From an uncultured Clostridia bacterium (lineage in GTDB: Bacteria; Bacillota; Clostridia; TANB77; CAG-508), in the NCBI GenBank assembly GCA_947632035.1, contig CANRNR010000015.1, positions 1-49,485 of the forward strand: a stretch of DNA of 49,485 nucleotides. The letters are read 5' to 3'. Positions 1-8,445 of the stretch are shown piece after piece. The position numbers were made by a program, and so were the translations under genes. Each line of letters begins with the position of its first letter. Position 1 is the first letter of the stretch. The notes under the pieces are model-generated. The model worked only from the letters and a program-made list of their open reading frames with translations, did not search any database and was not told where the DNA came from.

Positions 1-126
1 TTTTTTATAGATAGTTTCTTTCTATCTTTTTTCTTATTGGTTTCTCAAAGGTTTATTGTTTACTTTTCAATGTGCTTTTTGCTTTTAAAATCTCCAGACG
101 AAGTGTTTCGACTGAAGACATTTTTT
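1..126 (-). other. Putative rRNA-operon leader, running off left edge
   Basis: Read on the minus strand, this stretch follows a strong promoter. It contains a hairpin (about 95-120; stem CTTCAGTCGAA with TTCGTCTGGAG, loop ACAC). It then has a boxA-like CATTGAAAAG (about 64-73) and a short palindrome near 9-28 (GATAG/CTATC). There is no coding potential. Leaders of Bacillota rRNA operons commonly carry a TCTTTGAAAA-type boxA, so I infer that a 16S or other stable RNA begins just left of the window. The rRNA itself is not visible. A leader for another stable RNA or a protein operon is possible. Confidence 0.4.
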
Positions 127-155
127 ATTTTAGCACAGGTATCATTCAAAGTCAA
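127..155 (-). promoter_or_regulatory. Strong vegetative-type promoter, leftward
   Basis: On the minus strand the -35 TTGACT (150-155) and -10 TAAAAT (127-132) are separated by exactly 17 bases, preceded by A/T tracts (160-200) that could serve as an UP element. It fires away from the 653-2575 gene toward the left edge. The near-consensus boxes fit a stable-RNA promoter. Confidence 0.6.
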
Positions 156-514
156 CACATTTTTAAAAATTTTTTTAAAAATTTTTAAGGTTTTTTTTAC
201 CAACTTTGAAATGCTTATTTTTCTAGCACTACATGAGCTTTTGTTTTTTACTATTTTTAGTTATTTTAGTCATTTTTTATTCTTTATTATATTTTATTTT
301 AATCATTCAACAATTTTTACTTTCTAATTTCAGATATTTTATTTTTCATAAATATATATATTTATTTATTTTTTTATTTTCTAATATATATTTTTTACTT
401 AATCATATATCTTTTTATTTTCTTATATGAACATTTTTTTATTTTGGTATATACATATTTTATATTAATATGTTTATTTTATTAACAAATTATATTAATA
501 TTATATGTAAATTA

Positions 515-553
515 AAAATAGACTATATATTTTGATTCTATATAGTCTATTTT
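515..553. terminator. Bidirectional hairpin terminator
   Basis: A perfect 15-bp inverted repeat (515-529 and 539-553, core AATAGACTATATA) has A/T tracts on both sides. It lies about 100 bases past the stop of the gene at 653-2575, and between that gene and the divergent promoter at 127-155. The rest of 156-650 is very AT-rich, with no gene seen. Confidence 0.6.
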
Positions 554-652
554 ACATATTTATATCATTTTAAACAATATTTAAAATTTTAATATATTAC
601 TTTAAGATATTTAAATTTATTTTTAAGTAATTTTAAGATAATTTAAATTGTT

Positions 653-2575
653 TTAATTATTCAAGTTTGTTTGTGTTTTAACAACTTCTGTTATTCCAAC
701 AGCTACTATTTTTCCTTGTACGCTATAACCAAAATCCACATTGTAATCACTTAAATCATCAATTTGATTTATTATGTTATCTATTTCTTCAGCACTAACT
801 AGCTGTGTTTGAGGATCTTTTATTCCTGCCGCACTTCCCATTTGAACTTTTACTTGTGAAGAAACATCATTTAGATAATAGTCATTATTTTTCTTTACCG
901 TATTGCATAACATTTTAACCGAGTATCCAATTTGTTTTTGGGCTCCATAAACTAAAAATGGCTCATTAAATATTTCTGTTTCCATATTTTGTGAAGCAGA
1001 TTGTGCCTCGTCAAATACAGTAGTTAAAGAAGTATAAACACTTTTTGCTATACTAATTCCTATTTCAGCTCCGATTCCTATGCAAGGATTTGCTCCGTTT
1101 GTATTAGCAACTGCTACTACTGCTCCTGTAACTCCATTAATATAATTATATAGTTGTCCTACATTTTCTGATTGTATATTTAATTTAGTAATAATATTTT
1201 CAAATAGTTTTCCATAATTTTCAATTACACCTGTCATAAATGGTGTTAATTGTTCCATAGGGTAATTATTCATAATAACAGTATTAGAATCCTGTAGTTC
1301 TTGTATATCTAGTGGTTCTGTAGCAACTTGTATTGTCTTTTCATAATTTACATCTACACTTGAATTTCCTTCTATTACTAAAATGTCACTTGCATTGTTT
1401 ATTGTATTGTTTATAACATTTCCCATAGTTGTATTCATTTCAACTCTGTATTCATTATTATCAATTTTTCCTATTATTGCAATAAAATGATTCACTCCTG
1501 ATTCACTAATTGTTTTAGTAATAAATAGTTGTGCTTTAAATACTACGCTATCATCAGTAGTATCAATCGTTACTATTACTTTCTTTTCACTTTCATCATT
1601 AGTTACTACATCAAATGTTAAGTTAATTTCATCATAAGATACTGCCACTCTAACTAACTTTCCTTGTGATTGGTAAGCTGTTATTGTTAAATTGCCTATT
1701 TGACTTTCTTGAACTGAATTTGAAATGTTTTGGAATATTTCTGATACATTTATTTGTTCTATTGCTTCTTGTGGAACTCCACTAGATAATAATACATTAT
1801 TTATAATTTCTAATGTTGTAGCATCTTGTCTAGCCTTGTTTAATACATTTGTCAATATAGTTTTAAAATCATTTCCTTCAATTGTTAATGTATATCCCTG
1901 TGCATTATAGGTTGTTCCATTTATATCTAAACTTGTTTGTTCTGTTTTAGTATATTTATCTGCTGTAATAACATTTGTTATAATAGAAGAATATGCATCT
2001 ACAAGATATTTTTTATCTTGCTCTGTAAGAACTTCAACTTGTTTTTCTGCTTCTAATGAAATTAGATCTGGTATTTGTGCAACTGTATCATCTGGCATTC
2101 CTAAATTTCTAGCAAATTTCTTTAGTTCTGCATTTCTAATTCCAATATAATTTTCATAAACATCTTCACATTTTATAGCATATACATTTGTGCTATTAAT
2201 AAATGAAAATTTTGCTAAATCTTCTTGTCCATTTTTTATTATTGCTTCTGCTAAGGTTCTTTTATTAGTAGCATCATATTTTGAATTAGTAGCAATTACA
2301 AAATTGCTGTTTCCATTTTGTGTATCTTGTATATTTATAGATAAATTTCCTGTTGATGTATGTGAATTTGTATTTTTAAATTCTTCTTGTGCTTTTAAAT
2401 TATCTACATCTAATATAGTATCTAATCCTGAAACTTGAGATACATATTTTGCAAATAATTGATCATTTGTTTTTAACATATCTGTAAAAAAGTAAAGTCC
2501 CGCAACTGTTCCTGCTGCTGCTAATAATACTATAACTATTATTGTTACAATTAAAATTATTTTTTTACCCCTCAT
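653..2575 (-). CDS. Membrane-anchored extracytoplasmic protein, function unknown
   Basis: This 640-residue protein has a short basic N-terminus (MRGKK), then a single hydrophobic segment at about residues 5-30. It reads as an uncleaved signal anchor leaving the rest outside the membrane. The ectodomain is rich in Asn, Thr and Ile with alternating polar/hydrophobic strands, and has no catalytic motif that I recognise. Short, probably amphipathic stretches near residues 440-510 are the only Gly/Ala-rich part. No LPxTG or lipobox is present. It stands alone, with terminator-like sequence downstream and a 200-base AT-rich gap upstream. I do not recognise the family; comparable single-pass proteins of unknown function are common in Clostridia. 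Confidence 0.75.
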   Translation of the reverse strand: MRGKKIILIVTIIVIVLLAAAGTVAGLYFFTDMLKTNDQLFAKYVSQVSGLDTILDVDNLKAQEEFKNTNSHTSTGNLSINIQDTQNGNSNFVIATNSKYDATNKRTLAEAIIKNGQEDLAKFSFINSTNVYAIKCEDVYENYIGIRNAELKKFARNLGMPDDTVAQIPDLISLEAEKQVEVLTEQDKKYLVDAYSSIITNVITADKYTKTEQTSLDINGTTYNAQGYTLTIEGNDFKTILTNVLNKARQDATTLEIINNVLLSSGVPQEAIEQINVSEIFQNISNSVQESQIGNLTITAYQSQGKLVRVAVSYDEINLTFDVVTNDESEKKVIVTIDTTDDSVVFKAQLFITKTISESGVNHFIAIIGKIDNNEYRVEMNTTMGNVINNTINNASDILVIEGNSSVDVNYEKTIQVATEPLDIQELQDSNTVIMNNYPMEQLTPFMTGVIENYGKLFENIITKLNIQSENVGQLYNYINGVTGAVVAVANTNGANPCIGIGAEIGISIAKSVYTSLTTVFDEAQSASQNMETEIFNEPFLVYGAQKQIGYSVKMLCNTVKKNNDYYLNDVSSQVKVQMGSAAGIKDPQTQLVSAEEIDNIINQIDDLSDYNVDFGYSVQGKIVAVGITEVVKTQTNLNN

Positions 2576-2786
2576 ATTTTTCTCTCCTTAGTTAATTTTT
2601 TATAATATAAGTATACCATAAATTTAAATTTGTAAATATAATTTTTTAATGTTTTTATTCTTTTTATTTCAAAATTATTTATTTTTGTAACTTATTTATT
2701 TTTCAATCTTTTTATTATATATTTTATAATTTTATTTTTGAATTTTATTTTTTATTTTGATTTATACTTAATTTTATTATCTTGCA

Positions 2787-3533
2787 TTATTTTCTTTGCC
2801 TTACAATTTCATACATTATAATTCCTGCAGATACTGAAGCATTTAAAGATGTAATTTTTCCTTTCATTGGAATTTTTACTAAAAAGTCGCAATTTTCTTT
2901 TACTAATCTACTCATTCCAAATCCTTCACTTCCAATTACAACTGCAAGTGGCATTTTATAGTCTTGTTTTGTATATGTTACTTCTGTATTCATGTCCGTT
3001 CCACAAATCCATAAGCCTTGTTCTTTTAAGTAATGTATAGTTTCATTTAAATTGTTTACTCTTGCTATTTTCATATATTCTACTGCACCTGCTGATACTT
3101 TACTTACTGTGCTATTTACCGATGCTGCCCTTCTTTTTGGAATAATTATTCCGTGCACACCTGCCGTTTCTGCAGTTCTAATGATTGAGCCTAAGTTATG
3201 TGGATCTTCTATTCCGTCTAATAGCAATATAAATGGCATTTCATTTTTTTGTTTTGCTAGTTCTAAAATGTCTTCTACTTCGCAATAATTGAATGGTGGC
3301 ACTATTGCAATAACACCTTGATTATTTTGTGTTTGTGCTATTTGATTTAATTTATTTCTTTCAATTTCAGATATTAATATTTTTCTTTCTTTTGCTATTG
3401 CTATTATTTTATAAATAGAACCATGTTTCTCTCCTTTTGCCACTAAGATCTTGTTTATGTCTCTTCCTGATTCTAATAATTCAATTACTGCATTTCTGCC
3501 TTCTACTTGGTCTTGGTATTCTTCATTTTCCAT
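2787..3533 (-). CDS. rlmB: 23S rRNA (guanosine-2'-O-)-methyltransferase, SpoU/TrmH family
   Basis: The protein has 248 residues, usual for RlmB. The N-terminal substrate-binding domain starts GRNAVIELLESGRDINKI. The SPOUT methyltransferase domain carries motif 1 (EDPHNLGSIIRTAE, about 107-120), motif 2 (VIGSEGFGMSRLV, about 200-212) and motif 3 (SLNASVSAGIIMYEI, about 230-244), which form the trefoil-knot SAM site. By family it methylates the ribose of G2251 in 23S rRNA or another SpoU-type target; the exact nucleotide cannot be told from sequence. Its neighbours lepA and folC run in the same direction but with gaps over 200 bases. Confidence 0.85.
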   Translation of the reverse strand: MENEEYQDQVEGRNAVIELLESGRDINKILVAKGEKHGSIYKIIAIAKERKILISEIERNKLNQIAQTQNNQGVIAIVPPFNYCEVEDILELAKQKNEMPFILLLDGIEDPHNLGSIIRTAETAGVHGIIIPKRRAASVNSTVSKVSAGAVEYMKIARVNNLNETIHYLKEQGLWICGTDMNTEVTYTKQDYKMPLAVVIGSEGFGMSRLVKENCDFLVKIPMKGKITSLNASVSAGIIMYEIVRQRK

Positions 3534-3730
3534 TTTTTACATTTCCTCGTAAATATGCTTATGTACTGTAAAATTTTATAAGCATATTCTTTCTTTTTAA
3601 ATATAATTAGATTAAAATCATCTAATACAAGAGTCATGTTTTAATGTTATTAATATATTTTAATACATTAATAGCTTAATTCCTTAATGCTTAATTCTTA
3701 ATAGCTTAATTCTTAATGTCTAAAATTGCT

Positions 3731-3759
3731 TAAGACAAAAACCCCGTCCCATTGTCTTA
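3731..3759 (-). repeat. REP-like element, copy 1, overlapping lepA stop
   Basis: This 29-base element reads, on the minus strand, TAAGACAA, then TGGGACGGGGTTT, then TTGTCTTA: an 8-bp stem around a G-rich loop. The first three bases are the lepA stop codon. An identical 29-base copy lies at 30012-30040 over the gmk stop, and a close variant at 37137-37164 after spoIVA. It has no terminal U-tract, so it is not a typical intrinsic terminator. Upstream, 3660-3725 holds imperfect AT-rich repeats (AATAGCTTAATTC twice). Confidence 0.75.
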
Positions 3760-5571
3760 TTCTTCGTCTAATTTTAATACTGATAAGAAAGCTTCTTGTG
3801 GAATATCCACATTTCCAACTTGTCTCATTTTCTTTTTACCACGTTTTTGTTTTTCAAGTAACTTTTTCTTTCTTGTTATATCTCCACCATAGCATTTAGC
3901 AAGTACGTCTTTTCTCATAGCTGATATTGTTTCTCTTGCAATAATTTTTCCACCTATTACTGCTTGTAAAGGTATTACAAATAATTGCCTTGGTATTACT
4001 TCTTTTAACTTTTCTACCATTTTCTTGCCTTTTTCATAGCTTTTATCTCTATGTACTATAAATGATAGTGCATCTACGCCTTCACCATTTACCCAAATAT
4101 CTAATTTTACTAGGTCTGCTCTTTGATAGCCTTTTACTTCGTAATCAAAAGAGGCATATCCTTTTGTTTTGGATTTTAAACTATCAAAGAAATCGTATAT
4201 GATTTCATTTAGTGGAAGCTCATATTGAAGTGTAACTCTGTTTGCATCTAAGTATTTCATATCAATATATGTGCCACGTCTATTTTGACAAATTTCCATT
4301 ATTCCTCCTACAAAGTCTTTTGGTGTAATGATTTCAGCTTTTACTATTGGCTCCTCCATATAGTTTATTTCATTTGGTGGTGGCATTTCTGATGGATTAT
4401 ATAGCTCTATTACTTCTCCATTTGTTTTGTGCACTTTATAAATAACTGATGGAGATGTTGTAATTAAGCTTAAGTCAAATTCTCTATCTAATCTTTCTTC
4501 TATAATTTCTAGGTGAAGTAGCCCTAAAAATCCACATCTAAATCCTGAGCCTAATGCACCTGATGTTTCTGGCTCATATTCTAATGCTGCATCATTTAGT
4601 TTTAACTTTTCAAGTGCTACTTTTAGATTTTCATAATCACCACCATCTATTGGATATATACCACAATATACCATTGGATTTACTTTTTTGTATCCTGGAA
4701 GCGGTTCTAAAGCTGGATTTTCTGTTAATGTAATTGTGTCGCCAACATGTACATCTGATAAGTTTTTAATGCTAGCTGCAATATAACCTACTTCTCCCGC
4801 TTTTAGCTCGTCTGTTTCTTGATACTTTCCTGGCTCAAAATAGCCAACTTCTGTAATTGTAAATACAGCTTTGCTAGACATGAACTGCATTTCTTGTCCT
4901 GCTCTCACAGTTCCGTCTTTTATTCTTACATACGCTATTGCACCTTTGTAATTATCATAAATTGAATCAAATATAAGTGCTTTTAATGGTGCATTTTCAT
5001 CACCTTTTGGGGCTGGAAGATCTGTAACAATTCTTTCTAAAACTTCTTCTACATTTAAGCCTGATTTTGCAGAAATACATGGTGCGTCCTCAGCTGGTAT
5101 TCCTATTATATCTTCTATTTCTTTTTTTACTTCGTCAGGTCTTGCATTTGGAAGGTCTATTTTATTTATTACCGGTAATATTTCTAGGTTATTATCTAAT
5201 GCTAAATATACATTTGCTAATGTTTGAGCTTCTACTCCTTGACTACTATCTACTACTAAAACTGCGCCATCACATGCAGCTAAGCTTCTTGATACTTCAT
5301 AATTAAAGTCTACATGGCCTGGGGTATCTATTAAATTAAGTTCATAATCATTTCCATCTTTTGCATGGTATTTCATACGAACTGCTTGGGCTTTTATAGT
5401 AATTCCACGTTCTCTTTCAATGTCCATGTTGTCTAATACTTGACTTTCCATCTCTCTTTTAGAAAGTACACCTGTCATTTCAATTAATCTATCTGCTAAT
5501 GTAGACTTTCCATGGTCTATATGTGCAATTATACTAAAATTTCTAATTCTTGTTTTTCTGTCTTGCTCCAT
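3757..5571 (-). CDS. lepA: Elongation factor 4 (LepA), back-translocating GTPase
   Basis: LepA has 604 residues from the ATG at 5571. That start is preferred over the ATG at 5586 because GAGAGGAG lies 6 bases before it and the product begins [20 protein letters not shown] as in the family. GTPase motifs are clear: AHIDHGKST (G1), DTPGHVDF (G3), NKIDLP (G4). They are followed by EF-Tu domain II, EF-G III/V-like domains and the LepA-specific C-terminal domain with the basic [19 protein letters not shown] stretch. It binds the ribosome and helps translation under ionic or cold stress. The stop codon lies inside a repeated 29-base element. Confidence 0.96.
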   Translation of the reverse strand: MEQDRKTRIRNFSIIAHIDHGKSTLADRLIEMTGVLSKREMESQVLDNMDIERERGITIKAQAVRMKYHAKDGNDYELNLIDTPGHVDFNYEVSRSLAACDGAVLVVDSSQGVEAQTLANVYLALDNNLEILPVINKIDLPNARPDEVKKEIEDIIGIPAEDAPCISAKSGLNVEEVLERIVTDLPAPKGDENAPLKALIFDSIYDNYKGAIAYVRIKDGTVRAGQEMQFMSSKAVFTITEVGYFEPGKYQETDELKAGEVGYIAASIKNLSDVHVGDTITLTENPALEPLPGYKKVNPMVYCGIYPIDGGDYENLKVALEKLKLNDAALEYEPETSGALGSGFRCGFLGLLHLEIIEERLDREFDLSLITTSPSVIYKVHKTNGEVIELYNPSEMPPPNEINYMEEPIVKAEIITPKDFVGGIMEICQNRRGTYIDMKYLDANRVTLQYELPLNEIIYDFFDSLKSKTKGYASFDYEVKGYQRADLVKLDIWVNGEGVDALSFIVHRDKSYEKGKKMVEKLKEVIPRQLFVIPLQAVIGGKIIARETISAMRKDVLAKCYGGDITRKKKLLEKQKRGKKKMRQVGNVDIPQEAFLSVLKLDEE

Positions 5572-5630
5572 GGTTTCTCCTCTCATAATTACTTTTTATA
5601 GATTCTACCACATTAAATTAATAAAAGCAA

Positions 5631-7053
5631 TTATATAGGTTTATTTAAGTATTTAATTACTGTTCCATATATGTAGAAACTTCCTACAATAAATATAGTT
5701 CTATCTTCTATGCATATATTTTCATTATCATATAGTTCTTTTATTAAGTTATTTGTTTCTTTTAATTTTTTATTCAGTACTTTTAATTCTCTATTCTGTA
5801 CTTTTATTAAATTTAGTGCTTCTTCTAGATCTTTCATATAAATCTTTTCACTTTTTGTGTATTTCATTGCAGTTTTGTATAATTCTTCTTTTGACACATA
5901 CCTTTGGCTGTCATTTCCGCTCGTAAAGATAAATACTGCATCTTCATCTTTTACTAATTGTTTAAGCATTGATTCGTAATCTTTACTTTTTAAAATAGAT
6001 ACAATATATGCTTTTTTATTATTTTTATAATACATTTCTATATTACTAATTAAATTTTCTATTGCTGGTTCGTTATGTGCTCCATCATAAATAACCAATG
6101 GATCATTACATATTTTTTCAAATCTTGCTTTATGTACTACTGTTTTTAAGCCTTCTCTCACAGCCTCTTCTGAAATATTATATGATTTATTTCTTAAAAT
6201 TTTGGCACATTCTATACATATTACAGCATTATATGTTTGCTTTTTTCCTTTTAAATTTATCATTATTTGTTTATAATTTTTATAGTCAAATGTTTGAAAT
6301 TCATCATTATATGAGTAGTTTAATATACTTTCTTTTTTTATTAAATGTAGTGTATTATTTTTTTCTCTACAAGTATTTTTTATGATTTCATCTACTTTTC
6401 TTACTTCATTTAATTGATTCTTTTCATTTGTTTTATTTATTTTATTATTTTTTTCTTCATTAGCTTGTTCCACAAATATAGTTTCTGAATTTTCTTTTAT
6501 TATTCCTGCTTTTTGTTTTGCAATTTCTTCTAGAGTATTTCCTAAAACTTGCATATGGTCATAGCCTATGCTTGTTATTATTGAAACTATTGGATTTACT
6601 ATGTTTGTGCAGTCATATAGCCCACCAAGTCCTGTTTCTAAAACTACAAAATCACAATTTTTTTCATAAAAATATAAGAGTGCCATTGTTGTTTCTAATT
6701 CAAATAATGTTATTTTTCTGTCATTTAAACTATTATATTTTTTAATTTTTGGATCTATTATCGTTATTAAGTTTTCTATTTCTTTATCTGTAATATTTTG
6801 GTTTCCTATACTTATTCTTTCATTGTACTTTATTAAGTGTGGGCTAATAAATTTCCCTACTTTATATCCAGCTTTACTAAGTATATTTGTCATCATTTCT
6901 GCTGTGCTTCCTTTTCCATTTGTTCCTGCAATATGTATGATCTTTAAATCTTTCTCCGGATGTGAAAGTTCGCTCATAAGATATTCCATTGCTTTTAAAG
7001 TTGGTTTTCCTGTTCCGGTTTAAAAAATTTGATAAGTATTTTTCTATGTCCAA
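5631..7053 (-). CDS. folC: Folylpolyglutamate/dihydrofolate synthase, with +1 shift at a CGG codon
   Basis: FolC adds glutamates to folates. The product has the P-loop IAGTNGKGST, the ETGLGGLYDCTN block and the C-terminal YDGAHN motif of the Mur-ligase-like fold. One frame gives only 452 residues from an internal ATG at 6989. The true start is probably TTG at 7053, with AGGGG 8 bases upstream, encoding MDIEKYLSNFLN before CGG (7015-7017). Skipping the C gives GTGKPTLKAMEYLMSEL, which lines up with the conserved FG-x-K-P-x-L region of FolC and leads directly into the P-loop part. The full product is then 473 residues. Residues about 170-220 form a Lys/Asn-rich insertion. Without the shift only 12 codons precede the CGG. 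Confidence 0.88.
7015..7017 (-). other. In-frame CGG, apparent +1 frameshift site in folC
   Basis: Zero frame on the minus strand is TTA AAC CGG AAC AGG. The folC-like frame is TTA AAC (C) GGA ACA GGA AAA CCA. The P-site codon AAC would become ACC on slipping, so re-pairing is poor. The CGG is codon 13 from the TTG start. Confidence 0.8.
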
Positions 7054-7210
7054 TTTTATATCCCCTTTTATATTTTTCTATATCTTTCTATATTTTTAAT
7101 TGTAACTGCTGTTTTATTTTACCATAATAATTTACAAAAAGAAAGTATATAAAAAACGTAGCTTACAAAAAATAAAAGAAAACCAAGAAAATAAAAAGAG
7201 CCTAAAAAAT

Positions 7211-7246
7211 AAAAAGAGCCTATTTATAATTTAAATAGACTCTTTT
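7211..7246 (-). terminator. Intrinsic terminator after the PT-rich surface protein gene
   Basis: On the minus strand AAAAGAGTCTATTTA pairs with TAAATAGGCTCTTTTT, followed by a T-rich run. It sits about 70 bases beyond the stop of the 7316-8431 gene. A 22-base direct repeat (TTTTAGTTTATAATCACATT at 7243-7264 and 7281-7302) lies between it and the gene. Confidence 0.65.
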
Positions 7247-7315
7247 AGTTTATAATCACATTTTTAGTCTTATTTTGCTATTTTAGTTTATAATCACATT
7301 TGTATTTTTCTATTA

Positions 7316-8431
7316 CTATTTTTTATGATTTCCACTACTCTTTACACTTTTTACTTTTCTCAATCTTAATATTGCTATTATTCCTATTAGAGAAACAACC
7401 ATTAATACGGCAAATAATTCTATTGCTATATCTCCTGTTGTTGGTATTCCTGAATTGTTGCTACTTGGTTTTTGTGTTGGTTTTGATTCATTCGTCGGTG
7501 TAATTTCTGGTGCTTCCGTTGGAGTTCCCTCTGGATTTTGTGTTTCACCATCAGTTGGATTTACTGTAGGTGTAACAGTAGGCGTTTCTGTTGGAGTCGT
7601 ACTTGGTGTTGGTGTCACAGTTGGCATCTCTGTTGGAGTTACGCTTGGTGTTGGAGTTACGCCTGGTGTCGGCGTTACAGTTGGTGTCTCCGTTGGGGTT
7701 GGTGTTGGCTCTTCAGTTGGTCCTGGTGTTGGTTTCTGTGTAGGAGTTGGAGCTTCTCCTGTTGGCGTAGGTACTGGAGTTTCACCACCAGTAGTTGGCT
7801 CAATTATAATTTGCGATAAACTATCTTCTGGTTTTATATCTACTTTTGTTTCACTATGTCCAATTGATGCAATTGTTGTAAAGTTTGCATCTGGTACAAT
7901 AGTTATTGTTTCTTGTTCTTTAATTCCTTTAAAAGTAATTGTTCCAACTTTAATACCTTCTAGCTTGCCTGCGTCATTTAGTTCTTTTGTTCCAGAATAA
8001 TATATATTTAATTGTTCTACAATTGCGTGTCCTTCTTCTTTTTCTTTATCTGCCCATGTTGTTTTCATTAATTTGCAATATGCTTCTTCATTTAGACTTG
8101 GGTCAAATTCAAAGCTTATTGCCGAATCTTTATCTTCTAAATCCATTTCTATATCTAATCCTATTTGAAATGATGAAACGCTTGCCCCTGGTATTACTTC
8201 TTCTGTTCCGTCTGCTATAGTTGTGTCTGCTAATTCAAGATATACATCTATTTTATCGTTTGCAGTACGTTTTAATCTTACAAATGTTCTATCAGCAGTT
8301 GGAGAATAATTATCTTCATATTCACCATTATTATTTATTTCAGCAATATTAGCTTGTGCAAGGCTTACAATTGCTATTAGAAGTACTGCTATAATGATAA
8401 GTATCATTATTATTAGTTTATTTTTTTTCAT
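7316..8431 (-). CDS. Putative cell-wall-anchored surface protein with PT-rich stalk (cohesin-like ectodomain?)
   Basis: The protein has 371 residues. Residues 1-27 are a signal sequence/anchor. Residues about 45-215 form a beta-rich domain (SSFQIGLDIEMDLED, GIKVGTITFKGIKE) whose pattern resembles cohesins or related immunoglobulin-like carbohydrate-system modules; this is inference only. Residues about 216-325 are a Pro/Thr repeat stalk (TPTPTETPTVTPTPG type units). The C-terminus has IPTTGD (329-334), a hydrophobic stretch and the basic tail RLRKVKSVK, the layout of a sortase signal with IPTTG in place of LPxTG. It lies 14 bases downstream of the giant M60 protease gene and is surely co-transcribed, so it may tether that enzyme to the cell wall. 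Confidence 0.75.
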   Translation of the reverse strand: MKKNKLIIMILIIIAVLLIAIVSLAQANIAEINNNGEYEDNYSPTADRTFVRLKRTANDKIDVYLELADTTIADGTEEVIPGASVSSFQIGLDIEMDLEDKDSAISFEFDPSLNEEAYCKLMKTTWADKEKEEGHAIVEQLNIYYSGTKELNDAGKLEGIKVGTITFKGIKEQETITIVPDANFTTIASIGHSETKVDIKPEDSLSQIIIEPTTGGETPVPTPTGEAPTPTQKPTPGPTEEPTPTPTETPTVTPTPGVTPTPSVTPTEMPTVTPTPSTTPTETPTVTPTVNPTDGETQNPEGTPTEAPEITPTNESKPTQKPSSNNSGIPTTGDIAIELFAVLMVVSLIGIIAILRLRKVKSVKSSGNHKK

Positions 8432-8445
8432 AGTTATTCTCCTTT

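Noticed and set aside
3660-3725. AT-rich tandem repeats as a CRISPR or origin
   Set aside because: Units are imperfect and short, with no spacers of regular size and no DnaA-box cluster.
7243-7302. 22-base direct repeat as an attachment site or mobile element edge
   Set aside because: Only 16 bases separate the copies and no mobile gene is near; local duplication in AT-rich DNA is enough.
7455-8000. Plus-strand Gly/Val-rich repeat frame opposite the PT-rich stalk
   Set aside because: It mirrors the Pro/Thr codon repeats of the minus-strand gene and has no ribosome site.
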